Below, one piece after another: positions 34,375 through 46,275 of a stretch of DNA of 64,000 nucleotides. The notes beneath the pieces are model-generated. The model was not told where the DNA came from. It made no database searches and saw only the letters and a list, made by a program, of their open reading frames with translations. Location of the stretch: contig JAKUHH010000062.1 in assembly GCA_022701365.1 (NCBI GenBank), positions 62,001-126,000 on the forward strand, read 5' to 3'. Position 1 is the stretch's first letter, and each line of letters starts with the position of its first letter. The DNA is from Mycocentrospora acerina (lineage: Eukaryota > Ascomycota > Dothideomycetes > Pleosporales). Position numbers and translations under genes: made by a program.

Positions 34375-36066
34375 ATGTTCACACTGGTCAAACCTATGAG
34401 CAAAGAGGTACAGCACGAATCAACCGTTGATGTAACTGGTCATTCAGCCTTGCAAGATCCAGATACAGCGTCTGTTCCTCCCAGATCCCCTTATGCATCA
34501 CCCCAAATAGAGCGCACTTCCTCCTCTGCTGGACAAAAAGCCAAAGTTGAGCTCCAATCGTCTGGAATGGTTCCCTTCGTACTTGCAACTCCTGCAGCAA
34601 ATTCTCGCGATACCCTACCAAAGCTTGCGCTTCAGTTTGAGAAGCGCGCACAACATGAACATGGCATGGACTTTACTGTCCTGAAATCTGACCTACTTCC
34701 AAACGATAGGCAGTGCGGAGGTCTCACACAAAAGGGAATGCCCTGTAAGAATCGGATATCGGAGGTAAATGGAGCTCAAATCAATACCCAGGTCAAGTCA
34801 ATGACTACTTTAACGCAATCATCGCTAAATCTCAAAATGGAGCTTGAGAAACTTATCGTGCTCGTACATTGTGATTGGCATAAGTGTGGCATTTCCAAAA
34901 AATCCCGAATCAAATCCTGGATGGATGCATTTCCTATGGAAGACAGTGACAATAAACCAGAAGAAACTGCTAAAAGACAGATCGAAAAGGCTTTGGGCCG
35001 AGTTTCAACAAAATGTGCTGGAGTGACGGCTCGGGGTGAGTCTTGCAAAAGGGGTATCGGAGGCCAAAAGGTTCAAAATGTTACAAAAACAATTAGTGCA
35101 ATCGTCAAGCCTGCAGTCTATTTAGACGATATCTGTCTAGATGGCTTTCTCGAAGTACTCCAAGCAAACATGTACTGTCATCTCCACAACGGAAACTTGC
35201 CTTTAGAAAAGAGAGTAGCTTGGAAAGTTGAAATCTCCGAGATCCTAAGACAGAATAACCTGAAATCGTCACAGTCGTTCAAATTTGAACCACCAGGGGA
35301 GTGCGTGAATTCGATTAGAGCTTTTGGAATTCCACATCCTGACATTGAAGACCCCATCTCTCAAAAAAAAAGTCCGACAACATGCCGAAGTTCACGGCTG
35401 ACATCTGCTGATTTCAATCAATGTCCAACTGCATTCTGGCCAAATGAACATGATATCTCTCCATTCGAAGTCATTCCAGGATTGGACAGGTCTGTTGACT
35501 ACAACGCTTCCTGTAGTCTTGTTCGTAAAGCACTGACGCGTGTCTTGGATAAGACGGATCAAAAGGAAGGTTACATATATGCACACGAGGTCGAAGGGAA
35601 CGAGGGTTTCGTCAAAATTGGGTACACCACTCGTTCGATAGAAATTCGACAAAAAGAGTGGACTTTTGATTGCAACAGAAAACCCAAACTTCTCTATCCC
35701 ATCCAAGCTGGCTCCGTAAGACTTGTTCCAAACGCCCGTCGCGTCGAAGCATTGTGTCACGCTGAGCTAGACTATCGCAGAATCAGAATCGACTGTAAAG
35801 GGTGTTTGAAACTGCACATTGAGTGGTTTGAGATCTCAGCGCCAGAGGCGATCCAAGTGATTGAAAAATGGTCAAGTTGGATGAGAGCGTCTCCTTATCA
35901 GTCTATTACGCTGAGGTTTGAGGTGAAGTGGTCTCTAAAGGAAACTGAGAGACTAAGAAGTTCTAACATCAAGAAATTTATAAATGATGTTTCGGCAGCT
36001 AGGGAAATGGTGGTAAATTTAAATATCGTTCTCAAGGAGGATACTTCTGCGATCAGCATAGGCTGA
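34375..36066 (+). CDS. T5orf172/DUF1766 (GIY-YIG-like) domain protein with two Cys motifs, 563 aa
   Basis: The C-terminal half contains EGYIYAHEVEGNEGFVKIGYTT (about residues 397-418) followed by RQKEW, a conserved Arg-Val-Glu (RRVEALCHAEL) and WFEIS. This is the pattern of the T5orf172 family, a GIY-YIG nuclease relative common in filamentous fungi (Mug113-like). The N-terminal half has two similar Cys motifs, QCGGLTQKGMPCKNRI near 113-128 and KCAGVTARGESCKRGI near 213-228, each followed some 50 residues later by a Cys/His pair (CDWHKCG, YCHLHN). They may form two zinc-binding modules. There is no signal peptide; a nuclear or cytosolic nucleic-acid role is likely but unproven. The gene is intronless. 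The start at 34375 is the first ATG; MSKEV at codon 8 is an alternative. Confidence 0.85.
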   Translation: MFTLVKPMSKEVQHESTVDVTGHSALQDPDTASVPPRSPYASPQIERTSSSAGQKAKVELQSSGMVPFVLATPAANSRDTLPKLALQFEKRAQHEHGMDFTVLKSDLLPNDRQCGGLTQKGMPCKNRISEVNGAQINTQVKSMTTLTQSSLNLKMELEKLIVLVHCDWHKCGISKKSRIKSWMDAFPMEDSDNKPEETAKRQIEKALGRVSTKCAGVTARGESCKRGIGGQKVQNVTKTISAIVKPAVYLDDICLDGFLEVLQANMYCHLHNGNLPLEKRVAWKVEISEILRQNNLKSSQSFKFEPPGECVNSIRAFGIPHPDIEDPISQKKSPTTCRSSRLTSADFNQCPTAFWPNEHDISPFEVIPGLDRSVDYNASCSLVRKALTRVLDKTDQKEGYIYAHEVEGNEGFVKIGYTTRSIEIRQKEWTFDCNRKPKLLYPIQAGSVRLVPNARRVEALCHAELDYRRIRIDCKGCLKLHIEWFEISAPEAIQVIEKWSSWMRASPYQSITLRFEVKWSLKETERLRSSNIKKFINDVSAAREMVVNLNIVLKEDTSAISIG

Positions 36067-37052
36067 TCTCCAACATATCGACATAGACCCTCACACTATT
36101 TGTAATTTCTTTGAGAACTTGAAGCTTTTTTCCAGAAAACTCTCAGTTCATTCTTAGTTTCTCTGCAGTCTACAGCTAGTCTTTTGCAGAATTACATCAG
36201 GGAGTAGGGTAATCTTTGTTGAAATATGAACGCTCCACCATGCAACCCAACCAGTCGCATGACCACTTATATATACACTTCCCTCTCCGTTAGACTACTC
36301 AATCTTCAATCAAATCGTCTATCATGAATCTCACTGCAACGTTCACTTCAACAGTCTTAAGGCTCTACTCAACTATACCCTTCAAACTTGGAAAGAAATT
36401 CTCCTGAGTTGATTCTATTCGTCTATTAATAAATCAAACCTTTTATAGATTTTAGTTCACTTTTCGTTGTCAAGAACATGGAACCTGATAATCTGATGTC
36501 GCGAAACTGTCAGGAAATGGTTCTTAGAGTGGGGGAGAACCCCCTGCCTATTTGGAGGTTGTGAAGGTATTGCAAGAGGGTACATTACTCAAGAAATATT
36601 CATTCGTATGGATGGTTCCTAGTGTTGGTAAGCTTATTCTAAGATCAATCCTCCTTGTTTAAAACATGGCGATGCCAAGGACTGCCGTTATACAAAAACG
36701 CTGCACATAATGCTAACAAAACGTCAGCGCATCTACCAGACAAATACAATGGAGCTCTAATCACCAGTTCTAGCTGCTTAAAAAAACAGAAGCTGATCGT
36801 TTTTCCAACTGGCCAAAGGATATACTGAAGTCCAACACTATAAACATATCAACAATATTCACACGACACGTGCGAAAGATTAATAAAAAGGCTATTCTGA
36901 AACAATGTGCCCTTTAAGCCCTCTTTTAAGGTGGTCAAAGTTGCATTTGAATGTTGCTAAAACTCACTCGGCTTCTAACTAAAGCTCAGCAAGACTAACC
37001 AACTTGATAAGGTCTGCCTCACAAGTACAAAATCTCAACAAAAAGATAGATT
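36067..37052. other. intergenic with a promoter-like stretch and micro-ORF
   Basis: Around 36268-36323 a TATATATA box, a pyrimidine-rich stretch and TCAATCTTCAATCAAATCG leader resemble a strong fungal promoter. It is followed by an ATG at 36324 opening a 27-codon frame that ends at 36407. No longer product could be assembled. The rest shows nothing. Confidence 0.35.
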
Positions 37053-37132
37053 TCCGAAACGGGGAATTGAACCCCGGTCTCCCCGGAGCTCAAGATGAGA
37101 GCGGGGTATACTAGCCACTATACTATTTCGGA
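37053..37132 (-). tRNA. tRNA-Glu(CTC) with 9-nt intron
   Basis: The minus strand reads TCCGAAA...TTTCGGA as a perfect 7-bp acceptor stem, with T-arm CCGGGGTTCAATTCCCCG. The anticodon stem CCCCG/CGGGG encloses a 16-nt loop starting CTCTCA, so anticodon CTC plus a 9-nt intron. Total 80 nt. Confidence 0.93.
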
Positions 37133-38509
37133 TTTTCGATGAAGGGAGGAGGAAAAAATACGTTAATATTCTCCAGAATTAGGAATAGATCCGTAAAATA
37201 GCATCTCCAAGGCATAATTACGTTACAAACATTAAAATTAGAGCTTTACTGCACTTGCTCTGTCTACATTTAGTGTAAGTAGTATGGTTCTCTTTTTAGG
37301 CGTTGCGAAAAACTGAGATTTTTACTAGTGCATTAAGAAAATGGCCGCTAGTTCAAGCATAGGTGATCCCAAGTGAGCAGGAAAGGCCGAGAGTTGTAAA
37401 ACGTTCTTGTAGTGGCATGTTGCGATTAGATATAGTGGGATAGAATTCGCAGTTACTAGGAGACACGGCTCGATACAATTTTTTTCACGGAAGTATGTCA
37501 ACTACAAAATTAGTGTTCAAAAAGTTAACCTGTGTAACATCTCCTTCTAAGAAGTATTGCAAAAAATTGGTTTGCTGCTTCTATTATCAGGTCGACAAAC
37601 CTGATAATTTTTTTCACTGATCGTTTCTTAGTAGATCGTTTATGCATACAGGTTGAAAAGCAGACACAAGCGACCACCGCGACAATTTTCACCATACTTG
37701 TGTCGAGCGAAAAGAGTGGTGGTTCTCTAAAAATAACCCTAACAACCCGTGCGAAAAATGCAATAGCTAGCTGTGGATCAATGTGGCAAATTTAAAGGAC
37801 AAGCTCAATCTTGATTAAAAGCTTCGGTACCAAGTCTACTATTACATAGTGGTACCGCAACAAGTCAAGTTCAAGTTGGAAAGAGTGCTTAATTCAAGAA
37901 ATTATTTGCAATATTTTACAACGGCCACATTGGTCAAAATTTGTCTAAAAAGGGAGTATTTCATAGCACTCGTCTTCGGAAAAATCAATAGTAGCCAAAA
38001 TGCTCTATCTTTACAATACCGATACTAGCAGGTATCAATACTCTGTCGGTAACTTGGATTCTCTTTCTGGTACCAGGAATTGTCATTGAATGGTATTTCT
38101 GATCTGTAGCACGTAGCTTCAGCATCCTCCGAATCAAGTAGTACGCGGTAAAACGATGACATAGCGTCTTGTCAGTGGATGTGAAGTGCGCACCACATCC
38201 AGGACTTGGTCTTTCTGCTGTCGCTTCACACTTATGAGTCGCGAACAACTGCATTCAGCGTCATCACGTGCTCTCGGCAACCTCTCAAAGTTCCAGGCCC
38301 TCTGTTTCGCAGCACGGGAAATTATCATGAATGGCTCTGGACTTGACTCGGCTCGAAGAGTGGAGGAGAAGCAAAAAATATGGGATGATGTGGGCGCTCC
38401 CATACTCGAAGCGGGAAAGCGCGGGGCGGTTCCGCCACCCACCCCCGCAGGCCGAAGACCAAAAAATTCTTCACACACAACCACCGCTACCTCGAATTGC
38501 AAAAAAGAA
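37133..38509. other. intergenic between two tRNA genes
   Basis: No gene is supported. Overlapping open frames on both strands at 38.1-38.5 kb lack recognisable protein features. Confidence 0.5.
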
Positions 38510-38582
38510 AGCCCGACGTGGGGCTCGAACCCACAACCTTGAGATTAAGAGTCTCACGCGCTACCGATTGTGCCAGCCGGGC
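38510..38582 (-). tRNA. tRNA-Lys(CTT)
   Basis: The minus strand reads GCCCGGC...GTCGGGCT, 73 nt, with A box TGGCACAATCGG and B box GGTTCGAGCCC. The anticodon loop is CTCTTAA within stem TGAGA/TCTCA, giving anticodon CTT. No intron. Confidence 0.93.
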
Positions 38583-40020
38583 TTGTAGTACTTGTTGTAC
38601 TGCTTGATGGAATGTAAGAAAACTTTGATAAATATATTGTGAATCCAAAACAACTTTTGACAGGCTTAGACAGTCTACCATACTTCAAATCACCCAACTG
38701 GCAAGATTACACAACAGGGTTAGGTCAGGATCAACTTTAGAAGTTATTCTGGCTGAGCCGGATTGCTTTCGTTTCACTGATCCGAAGCGTAGTTGCTTCC
38801 TTCAATCGGTGACATAGGCATGAGCCGGGAGTAGAGCGCAACGTGGAATTAAGTGTATATCTGTAGGTTGAAGATACTTGGATTAGAATCTTTAGCGATC
38901 GAATGATACATTTATTTTTCTTCACTTTGTTCACAAAGAAATGATTAGTTCCCTTACGAAAACGATACCTACATGATAGAGTCCGACGGTGCATGTGAGA
39001 TCTATCTAATACCCGAGTAAACATATCGGTTTGTGGTGCTTAGGCAAACAAAAGGTGATAGCAAGCATCTGCACCGCTGTAGTCAAAGCCTAGTGATGCA
39101 CGGAGACGGTCATCTTTTTGAAGGTGCAACTGATGATTACTCGCTACTTCGTGTGAACGAACTATAATTCGATCAGATTACGCTCGCAAATTGACATACT
39201 AGATAGGATGAGAAATATAGTTGGCTTGAGGAAGTCAGATAGTGTTCTACATATTTGTAGCGAGTCCAAATATGCAACGTGTAGATTCCTTTAAAGATAG
39301 GAAGGACCACGTTGTGTCGTTGTACTAATTGTACTATCTGTAATTCAAGTTTCTTGCGATGAAGCAGGGCATTCAAGGCAAATTCATCAGTCAGATTTGT
39401 TAGAGACCAAGACTTGCCAAGTAATGATTTCGTAGACAGTAGTTTAGTGAAACGCGATGACATCCTCAATACTGTGTTCCTGCATGTTGCTAGAGAAATG
39501 GCAGCATCTACCCTTGTCTTGCTTGTATTTCCTCCCAAGTTGTGTGAAAAAAGAGACACTCTTGGTCAAGGTGGCAATTGCGATTTATGGCGATACTTCA
39601 GCAAGACCAATGGTGCAAAGCGTCATATTGGATCTGCGGCAGTTTTTTTGAAAATGTAGATGTTATCACCAAGATAGCTGGTGCGAAATCGAAGACACCA
39701 AAAGTAAAACTGACGCCACGTGCTCCGCGTATTACTCCTTGCGAAACGAACAATATATCAAGGAAGCAATGCAATATATAGAGGAAAAGTTCATTTCCCT
39801 GCCTCTCGCTACTAACTTACAATCAAAAGCATTACAGTGCGGTGCATATTTGACGTCCCACCTCCTTCACTTGCTCAACCTCCTCAGCCTCCTCGGTCAC
39901 ATTAGCCTCCTCAATCGCATCAGCCTCCTCAGCCAGCTCAGCTATGACCTCCAAGCCGGCACTCTTTAATTTTGTTCATCTCTCAGCATACGTAGAAAAA
40001 AGTCAGCATCTAATCCCAGC
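38583..40020. other. intergenic
   Basis: No confident gene. A plus-strand stretch of CCTCCTC-type repeats at 39860-39940 would read on the minus strand as a Glu/Ala-rich segment (AELAEEADAIEEANVTEEAE), hinting at a simple repeat or a lost minus-strand exon. Confidence 0.4.
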
Positions 40021-40701
40021 ATGAACAGCATATGCAACCGGACATATCCAACGCCAAACTCTGTGAGCACTGCAGCGTCGCCACCATCACTTGTACATTC
40101 TAGAAAGCACAGCTTGTCTACAATCTTTTCATCTCCGCCAGGGTGTGTCCCAGGCTCAAGGCTAACGCCAACGTGGGAGCAGACTCTCCGAGCAAGCACT
40201 GCTATATCCAACGAGCGACTCGTGGAGCAACTCTGGGGAACCAAAGACCGACCCAGACGGACTTGGAACGTGAAACCCTACCATTCCTATTTATTCTGGC
40301 CGAGCTATGTGGAATCGGCAGTGAGCGGTTCAGTTGAGTCAGGTCTTCCTTCGTCGTCGCCAAGGCATTCTCTGCTCTCATTAGAAGTATACGAGGATGA
40401 GTTGGTCGAGGCCATCCCATACAGACATGTCCCATACCGCCAAAAAATACCACGATTGGCATCTCCATTATTATTTTCGAAACCTGAGGGCCTAGCATCG
40501 GATTCCGTCGAACGAATTCGATCATGGCCATCGCCAGTCATATTGCCATTGCACATCCGCGTTGGGACCAATAGCGTCAGCAAACGTAAGCGTCTAGACA
40601 GTCCTTCAACACTCCCTGATGATGACAAGGACGATAATGATGAAAGGAGAGGCAGCTCTCTTTCCAGCAAACGACAGTGTCTGGACAGCCTGTCTAGCTG
40701 A
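40021..40701 (+). CDS. hypothetical protein, 226 aa, probably disordered
   Basis: I do not recognise it. The frame has an ATG start, ordinary composition, and is Ser/Pro/Arg-rich. It ends in two similar basic patches, KRKRLDSPS and SKRQCLDSLSS, around an acidic run DDDKDDNDE; such tails occur in nuclear proteins. There is no signal peptide and no known domain. The opposite strand is also open (39966-40244, 40305-40724), so coding status is uncertain. It could be a real small nuclear protein or a chance frame. Confidence 0.35.
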   Translation: MNSICNRTYPTPNSVSTAASPPSLVHSRKHSLSTIFSSPPGCVPGSRLTPTWEQTLRASTAISNERLVEQLWGTKDRPRRTWNVKPYHSYLFWPSYVESAVSGSVESGLPSSSPRHSLLSLEVYEDELVEAIPYRHVPYRQKIPRLASPLLFSKPEGLASDSVERIRSWPSPVILPLHIRVGTNSVSKRKRLDSPSTLPDDDKDDNDERRGSSLSSKRQCLDSLSS

Positions 40702-41813
40702 GTGGGCTCACGCGCCGAGCGCATGCCATTGGCGCCTATTTCGACTAGGCCAGACGCTGAGGGAGAGGTATGTCGCCGAATTGCACGTGTGCAGCGTTGG
40801 CGGGGATTGCGGGAGAGCGTGCTTCACCGCGGCCTTCGCAGTAGGCATATGCTTTTGTGAGAGTAGAAGCGCAGCAATGGGCGGTATTGGGTGTTTAGGA
40901 GCTTTCGGGGCTAAGTGAACCTGAGATTTATTGTATCAAGGTCAGGGTTTATTAGACACGGTATTCGACATGACGGTGTTAAAATAGACAGCTTTTGGAG
41001 GCATCGATGGCCGCGAGGCTTTTGCATGTACGTCTCCGTTTCCCTAGCTTACTGTTTAAGATGCACATGAAAGGCGACACATTTCTGAGCTGGGATTCGA
41101 GTCATGTTTAGCTTTCGCTCTTCGATGCTTGCGAATTTTGCAAATGCGCGTGTGGCTGTGGACGCGTTAAGTTCGCGTTTGAACGCCAAGGCTGCTACCA
41201 GCCAATCATGAGCCCGTTCTCTCATTATCATTTTCATCGCCTTCCTTCAGCACACCCTTTTGCCCTAATCAGAACAACACCAAGGACTCTGACTGTCTGC
41301 ACAGAATCTCAGGCGCTCTCCTCAGACAAGTAAGTCGCTAAATTCATGTGACAGCTCGCTTTCGACAATGCAGTAAGAGTCAAACATCTACAAGCAAGTT
41401 TGTGCAATGAGTTGAAAGCGCTCCGTTGGCAATCTAATTATACACAAATGTATCGTCTCTGAACCTTCTCCCAGCAACCAGCTACTGAGATGACTGCGAT
41501 ACAAGCAGCTGGCACGTCTGCTGCGCTCACTTGTCAAGCATGGGATTCACCCATTCCACAACGCCATGACAGCTAGCTGCAAATGTGTATAACTTCCGAC
41601 TATCTTGTAAAGTCATATGGATATCGCAGCCCACAAGTTGTCCATCGACCAAAGTCTTCAGGCAAACTTTTGTCAAAAATCCTTCAGCCATTTCATTTTG
41701 TGGAGCCAAAAAATGGCGGGCCGCGTGCCAAGACCTTGCCATCGTCCCAGCCAACACCGGCCCACCCAACACAACACCAAAAAATTCCTCTTATTCAACC
41801 CAATATAGAGACT
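40702..41813. other. intergenic
   Basis: Nothing is supported between the hypothetical gene and tRNA-Gly. Confidence 0.5.
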
Positions 41814-41898
41814 GCATCGACCGGAAATCGAACCCGGGGCTAGCCGAAAGTGCTCAAATGAATGGCAACGGCTAATTTTACCACTAAACCACCGATGC
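41814..41898 (-). tRNA. tRNA-Gly(GCC) with 15-nt intron
   Basis: The minus strand reads GCATCGG...TCGATGC, with A box TGGTTTAGTGG and B box GGGTTCGATTTCC. Anticodon stem AGCCG/CGGCT encloses a 22-nt loop starting TTGCCA, so anticodon GCC plus a 15-nt intron. Total 85 nt. Confidence 0.92.
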
Positions 41899-44176
41899 GT
41901 AATCAAGTCTTTTAGGAATTGATGGGAATGTGTGAATTTTGATAAATCATTAAGCGCTGACTTAACGAGATCCAGAGATAACAAGGGGACGTAGCGTAGT
42001 ATGCTTTCGGAGTCCACGCATGCTAGCGCCTGAGAAAGGCAGCTGGCATTTGAGGAACATGAATATCAGCGAAGAACAAAGATGCTGATGGAATGATCCC
42101 GGGACAGCCCAATTTAACCTTGTATTCATCTCTGACGTGAGAGAGTCATACGCGTCGTCTTTGGGTACAGATGTGGTAGCCAACCTGCGTTGATGATGCG
42201 AACATCAGGCGGGTGGCACCGTTATGCTCTTGGAATCAAGTACGTATTACGTTGCCCATCAGAATTCGATTCGATGCTATGCCAATGGGTTCGCGTCTAT
42301 CGTGAAGCCTTGTCCGATTCCTCAAAGTATAGAATTGTCCGTTTTGGTTTGAATATTGACGCTTGAATCGCCCAACTTGGCTCTTCCAAGGAGACCGATG
42401 ACTGTTAGCTAAGTGAAGGTGGCCCACAGACGCTCTAAGAAACCAAAGCTAAATTCTGTGAAAAGAGGCTATCACAATCCAATAAATACTATAAGATCTC
42501 TCGCAGTCTAATTAAATCAAGTAGCTTGGTCACGATTTCGAGCTTCATCCTTGCAGGCCTACCACGCTTTTTCACGCCACTTCCAGTTCCATTATGAAGT
42601 CACGTTTTCTCGTTGCAGTAGTCTTCAAAAGATTCTGCAACTGTTTCTTCCAAATCGTTGTACAGGACTTTTCGACTCTCTTTATTAGGCTTGAAAAACA
42701 AATCTCCTGGTTGATAAAACGATTTCAAGTTGAATTAAAAGAAACAGGAATGAGAAGAAAAAAGTTCAAAAAGTGCACATCTGCATCATTTACACTCTTT
42801 TAACATTGGCTCTTATCCTGACTTGCGAGAAAAAATATTTTAACCCCTCTAATTTAAACAGTCTAAATCAACTAAATTCTAAATATTTGCAAAAACATTA
42901 TCATGCAACAAATGATGAGAGGGCTTCGCGTCAAAAAAAATACTTTCAACAAAATCAACAAAATCACTACAACACAATATCTGAGTACGTGAGGCTAGAC
43001 TCCAACTTCAATATATGGGTTGAGGTGCATTAAAAAAGAAGAATTGGTCAGTACAAATTGCCTGATGTAAGCAGCTATTTGACTTTGAGATCATAAGTGG
43101 AGACACAGCTAGAGAGAGATTTCAAAAGCAGCTCTCTAATATCGCAAAACTACTACACTATCCGAAGGAGTTTCAATTTAATTTACACCATGCTCATGAA
43201 TAATTTCGCTTGGAGATGCTCATGTGCAAGCGAAGCGAAGTGCTCATCGATCACAACTTTATTGGATCCTGGAAAAGTTAATTGCAGATTTTATTTTCAT
43301 ACCCACATCAATCAAAGCAAGGAAGAGTGTACTGTGGTCGAACTGCTCTAATGGCAGGTCCAAAAGCCTCAAAAGTTTCGAAATATACCTCTTGTCTAAA
43401 ACCATTAAATTGACTTGTACTCAATACCAACACAATGCTATGAAAACCATCTTACCAATGGATTACCTCAGCCATAGGAGCGCATATCTGCCGAGATAAT
43501 ATTCTCTCGCAATTGAAGCTGCAAAGCACCGACACGAGCACCCATTGTAAAAGATTTATACTTAAATGACCAATATCTTATAGCTTAAGCACCTTCTAAT
43601 AAGACAATTGAATAAGTTGAATTAGTGCATCAGAACATTTCTTATTTAATAAGCCTAATGTCGTGTAGGAGTATATCAGTTCACTAGTGTTACAGCTAGA
43701 GATCAATTGATTTTTGGCTGTGACATCTGACATCTCAAGGAAATCCACAACATCGCACAAATAGCTGGAGGAATTTTATGCGAAACTCTGTTGTCCGTGT
43801 TTGATGTTTAAGTTGCAAACATCTATTAATCTAGTTAGTGTGATGTTGTGGTCCTCACATTCCAGTAGAAATGGTTGTGAATGCTGCTAATCATTCCAAG
43901 TGAGCTGATTAACCTGTAGCTTTTTCTCCTCACGCTCAACTCCTGAGTGGCAATGCCAATCCTTAGTAATGTTACTCAATTCTGAATTTTATTGCTTCTT
44001 GTTGCTCATTAGGTTTCGCACGTTGTTAAATTCAGGAAGAACGAAACAATGTGTATTGACTTGATATTCGGAGCTTGATATCCTATATGGCCTGTTTTGA
44101 CAAGACAAAATAATGAACGATTGCAAAATTTACAATATATTTATTGCAATTTGATTCTTAGTCATCAATCCCAACT
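41899..44176. other. intergenic
   Basis: Several short open frames occur but none shows a domain, signal peptide or believable splice structure. I see no RNA gene or repeat here. Confidence 0.45.
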
Positions 44177-44257
44177 GGCGTGGTGGCGGAGTGGTTATCG
44201 CGCAAGACTAGAAATCTTGTTCCTTCGGGAGCGCAGGTTCGAATCCTGCCTACGTCG
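44177..44257 (+). tRNA. tRNA-Ser(AGA)
   Basis: GGCGTGG pairs with CTACGTC (two G-T wobbles) as acceptor stem. The anticodon arm CAAGACTAGAAATCTTG gives anticodon AGA. The long variable arm TCCTTCGGGA is the class II feature of tRNA-Ser, and the B box is GGTTCGAATCC. No intron. Confidence 0.93.
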
Positions 44258-44303
44258 TTATTTTTGCATTTTGGAATGCATAGATTCTCTTCGGCCATGA
44301 CTC

Positions 44304-44640
44304 GACTCCTCGGGCATGACTCAGATTTCATCAGACACTAACTAGGTAATAGCAAACCATTTGTGGAGAATCTAAGATGAGATAGAAAAACGTTTGGCCT
44401 TATATTTGCTATTACTGATAGTATATGTAGCACGATCAGTGAGCTGGTAAAGCTAACTAACCTATTCAAATNGACTCCTCGGGCATGACTCAGATTTCAT
44501 CAGACACTAACTAGGTAATAGCAAACCATTTGTGGAGAATCTAAGATGAGATAGAAAAACGTTTGGCCTTATATTTGCTATTACTGATAGTATATGTAGC
44601 ACGATCAGTGAGCTGGTAAAGCTAACTAACCTATTCAAAT
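44304..44640. repeat. perfect 168-bp direct duplication around a single N
   Basis: 44304-44471 and 44473-44640 are identical by eye, separated by one N at 44472. This is the typical trace of two contig ends that overlap but were joined as a gap, so it is most likely an assembly artefact. Confidence 0.9.
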
Positions 44641-45410
44641 GGATTTCCTGTATTTTTGGGCTGAGGTTTTAATAATTCAGAAACTAGTAACAATAGTAGC
44701 GCTTATCTTATATCATCACCACTCTTGCTAAAGAAACAATAAACATTGCTTCTATAAGCAAGTACAGATCCTAATTCTTTACCGCAGAAGATCCTTTATT
44801 TCTGCTACCGGCGTTATATCTTATAACCTGATTTGTATACTTATGTTAAATTGACATGCTATCTGTCAAACCTTCCCAGAAAAGGTCTATCACGCCATTG
44901 CGCACATCTCAGAATCAAGAGCTACATCGAGAAAACGACAATTGATGATGATGTACCTAATCAGTTAACAGTACGGTCTATGCAACATAAACTGCATTCT
45001 TTAATTTAAATGATTACTTGGCACAAACCCGGGTAACAGGTTCTTAAAGTTAACGTCGCCTCTACATTTTCTCAGCGCAACAGCATCACATCATATACCA
45101 AGGATGACCTTCAAGAAATTACCATTGCCTAATTTTACTGCGTACACTAAAGATCAAATTATCATCTACTACTGGCATTCCTCCTTATCCTATCACAATT
45201 TTGATCATCTGAATTCTCCACTAGCTCCGAGCTGAGTTTGAAATCACAATCAGCTGATAAATCTATCCAATTGCTTCTCTCGTCAGCATTGTCACAAGAT
45301 GCGGGGTAAAGTCCCATTTCACATCTTGTTTCGGACCCCTTCTCCAATGTGGTCGAAAACATTTTCCTACAAAATCTACGACGCTCAGATATGAAGGCCG
45401 ATTCAACCAA
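44641..45410. other. intergenic
   Basis: No gene or RNA is supported. The promoter of the zinc-finger gene should lie at its right end. Confidence 0.5.
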
Positions 45411-46275
45411 ATGAGCGAAGAATATTTAAGATTATACATCATGTCATCCTTTTGGACATGCAATATCTGTGGTGTTTGCATGCCCACTGCTGATGGACCG
45501 TATCACCTTATCGACACAGATCACATCGAACGATTGGTATCTTACCTTACTTGCAAATCTGTGATATTGCCCAACGAAAGAAATATTGTTTCTCATCCGT
45601 CGTCTGCGTTCGAGAAAGGAAAGTGCAAATACACATCGAAGCAATCTCAGAAACTTCTGTCGATACCAAGCCGCACAACAGTTTCACAACGTGTTACTCC
45701 AATTGATAGCTTTTTTTCATCTTTCGCCTCATTCACGTATAATTCCTCTCTTCTACCATCTACCTCGTACAAGCGTTTAGTCAAGCACTATGGATGGGAT
45801 CCGAAAAGTTCAAAAGGCCAGGAAGTTTGGAGATCATATCAAGGCGCCCTTGGAAAGGAGTTTGTAGTCTGGTTCGGCAAAGACAATGACCTCGAAGCAT
45901 GGCATTCTCTATGTCTTGCTGTAGGAATATTTCCGCTTCCCGCCTCATGCGAGGAATGTCAAAACGTAAGCGTCTACTTAGGGTGCATCATGAGCGTAGC
46001 GGTTGCTGCAAGGTCACTAAACTTTAAAATAGGAAATGAAATATCGACACGTCAACTTGATCGATCTGATTCAATGGGGTCGAAGCGAAGCGGACATGAA
46101 CCGCAAGCAAGTTCGAGTTTTTCGATCTGTACTTGAGCTTAGTAATTATAGCAAGAAGAGCGGCAAAATCTTTCAATTCAAGAATCGGAAAGACTGGAAG
46201 AGAGATGACGTTATTTTAAGGCACCTTCTGAGGCATCTTTTCTCGCCCGGACAAGACGGCCACTTAACCATTTAA
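45411..46275 (+). CDS. C2H2-type zinc-finger protein of a conserved fungal family, 2 exons
   Basis: Exons 45411-45965 and 46033-46275 join in phase 0 (intron 67 nt, GTAAGC...AATAG) to give 265 residues. WTCNICGVCMPTADGPYHL...H...H near the N-terminus has the Cys-x2-Cys and paired His of a zinc finger. The C-terminal part (KYRHVNLIDLIQWGR, VRVFRSVLELSNYS, KSGKIFQF, LRHLLRHLF) follows a pattern I know from uncharacterised filamentous-fungal proteins in which a His-Val-Asn, a Phe-x-Ser-x-x-Glu-Leu-x-x-Tyr and a terminal Leu-Leu-Arg-x-Leu are conserved. A role in nucleic-acid binding is inferred only from the finger. The second ATG, MSSFWTC at 45441, is an equally good start. Confidence 0.75.

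Noticed and set aside
39173..39660. Overlapping plus and minus frames near 39.2-39.7 kb
   Set aside because: Neither strand shows protein-like composition, domain or secretion signal.
41085..41110. GGGATTCGAGTC as the T arm of another tRNA gene
   Set aside because: No acceptor or anticodon stem could be formed around it.
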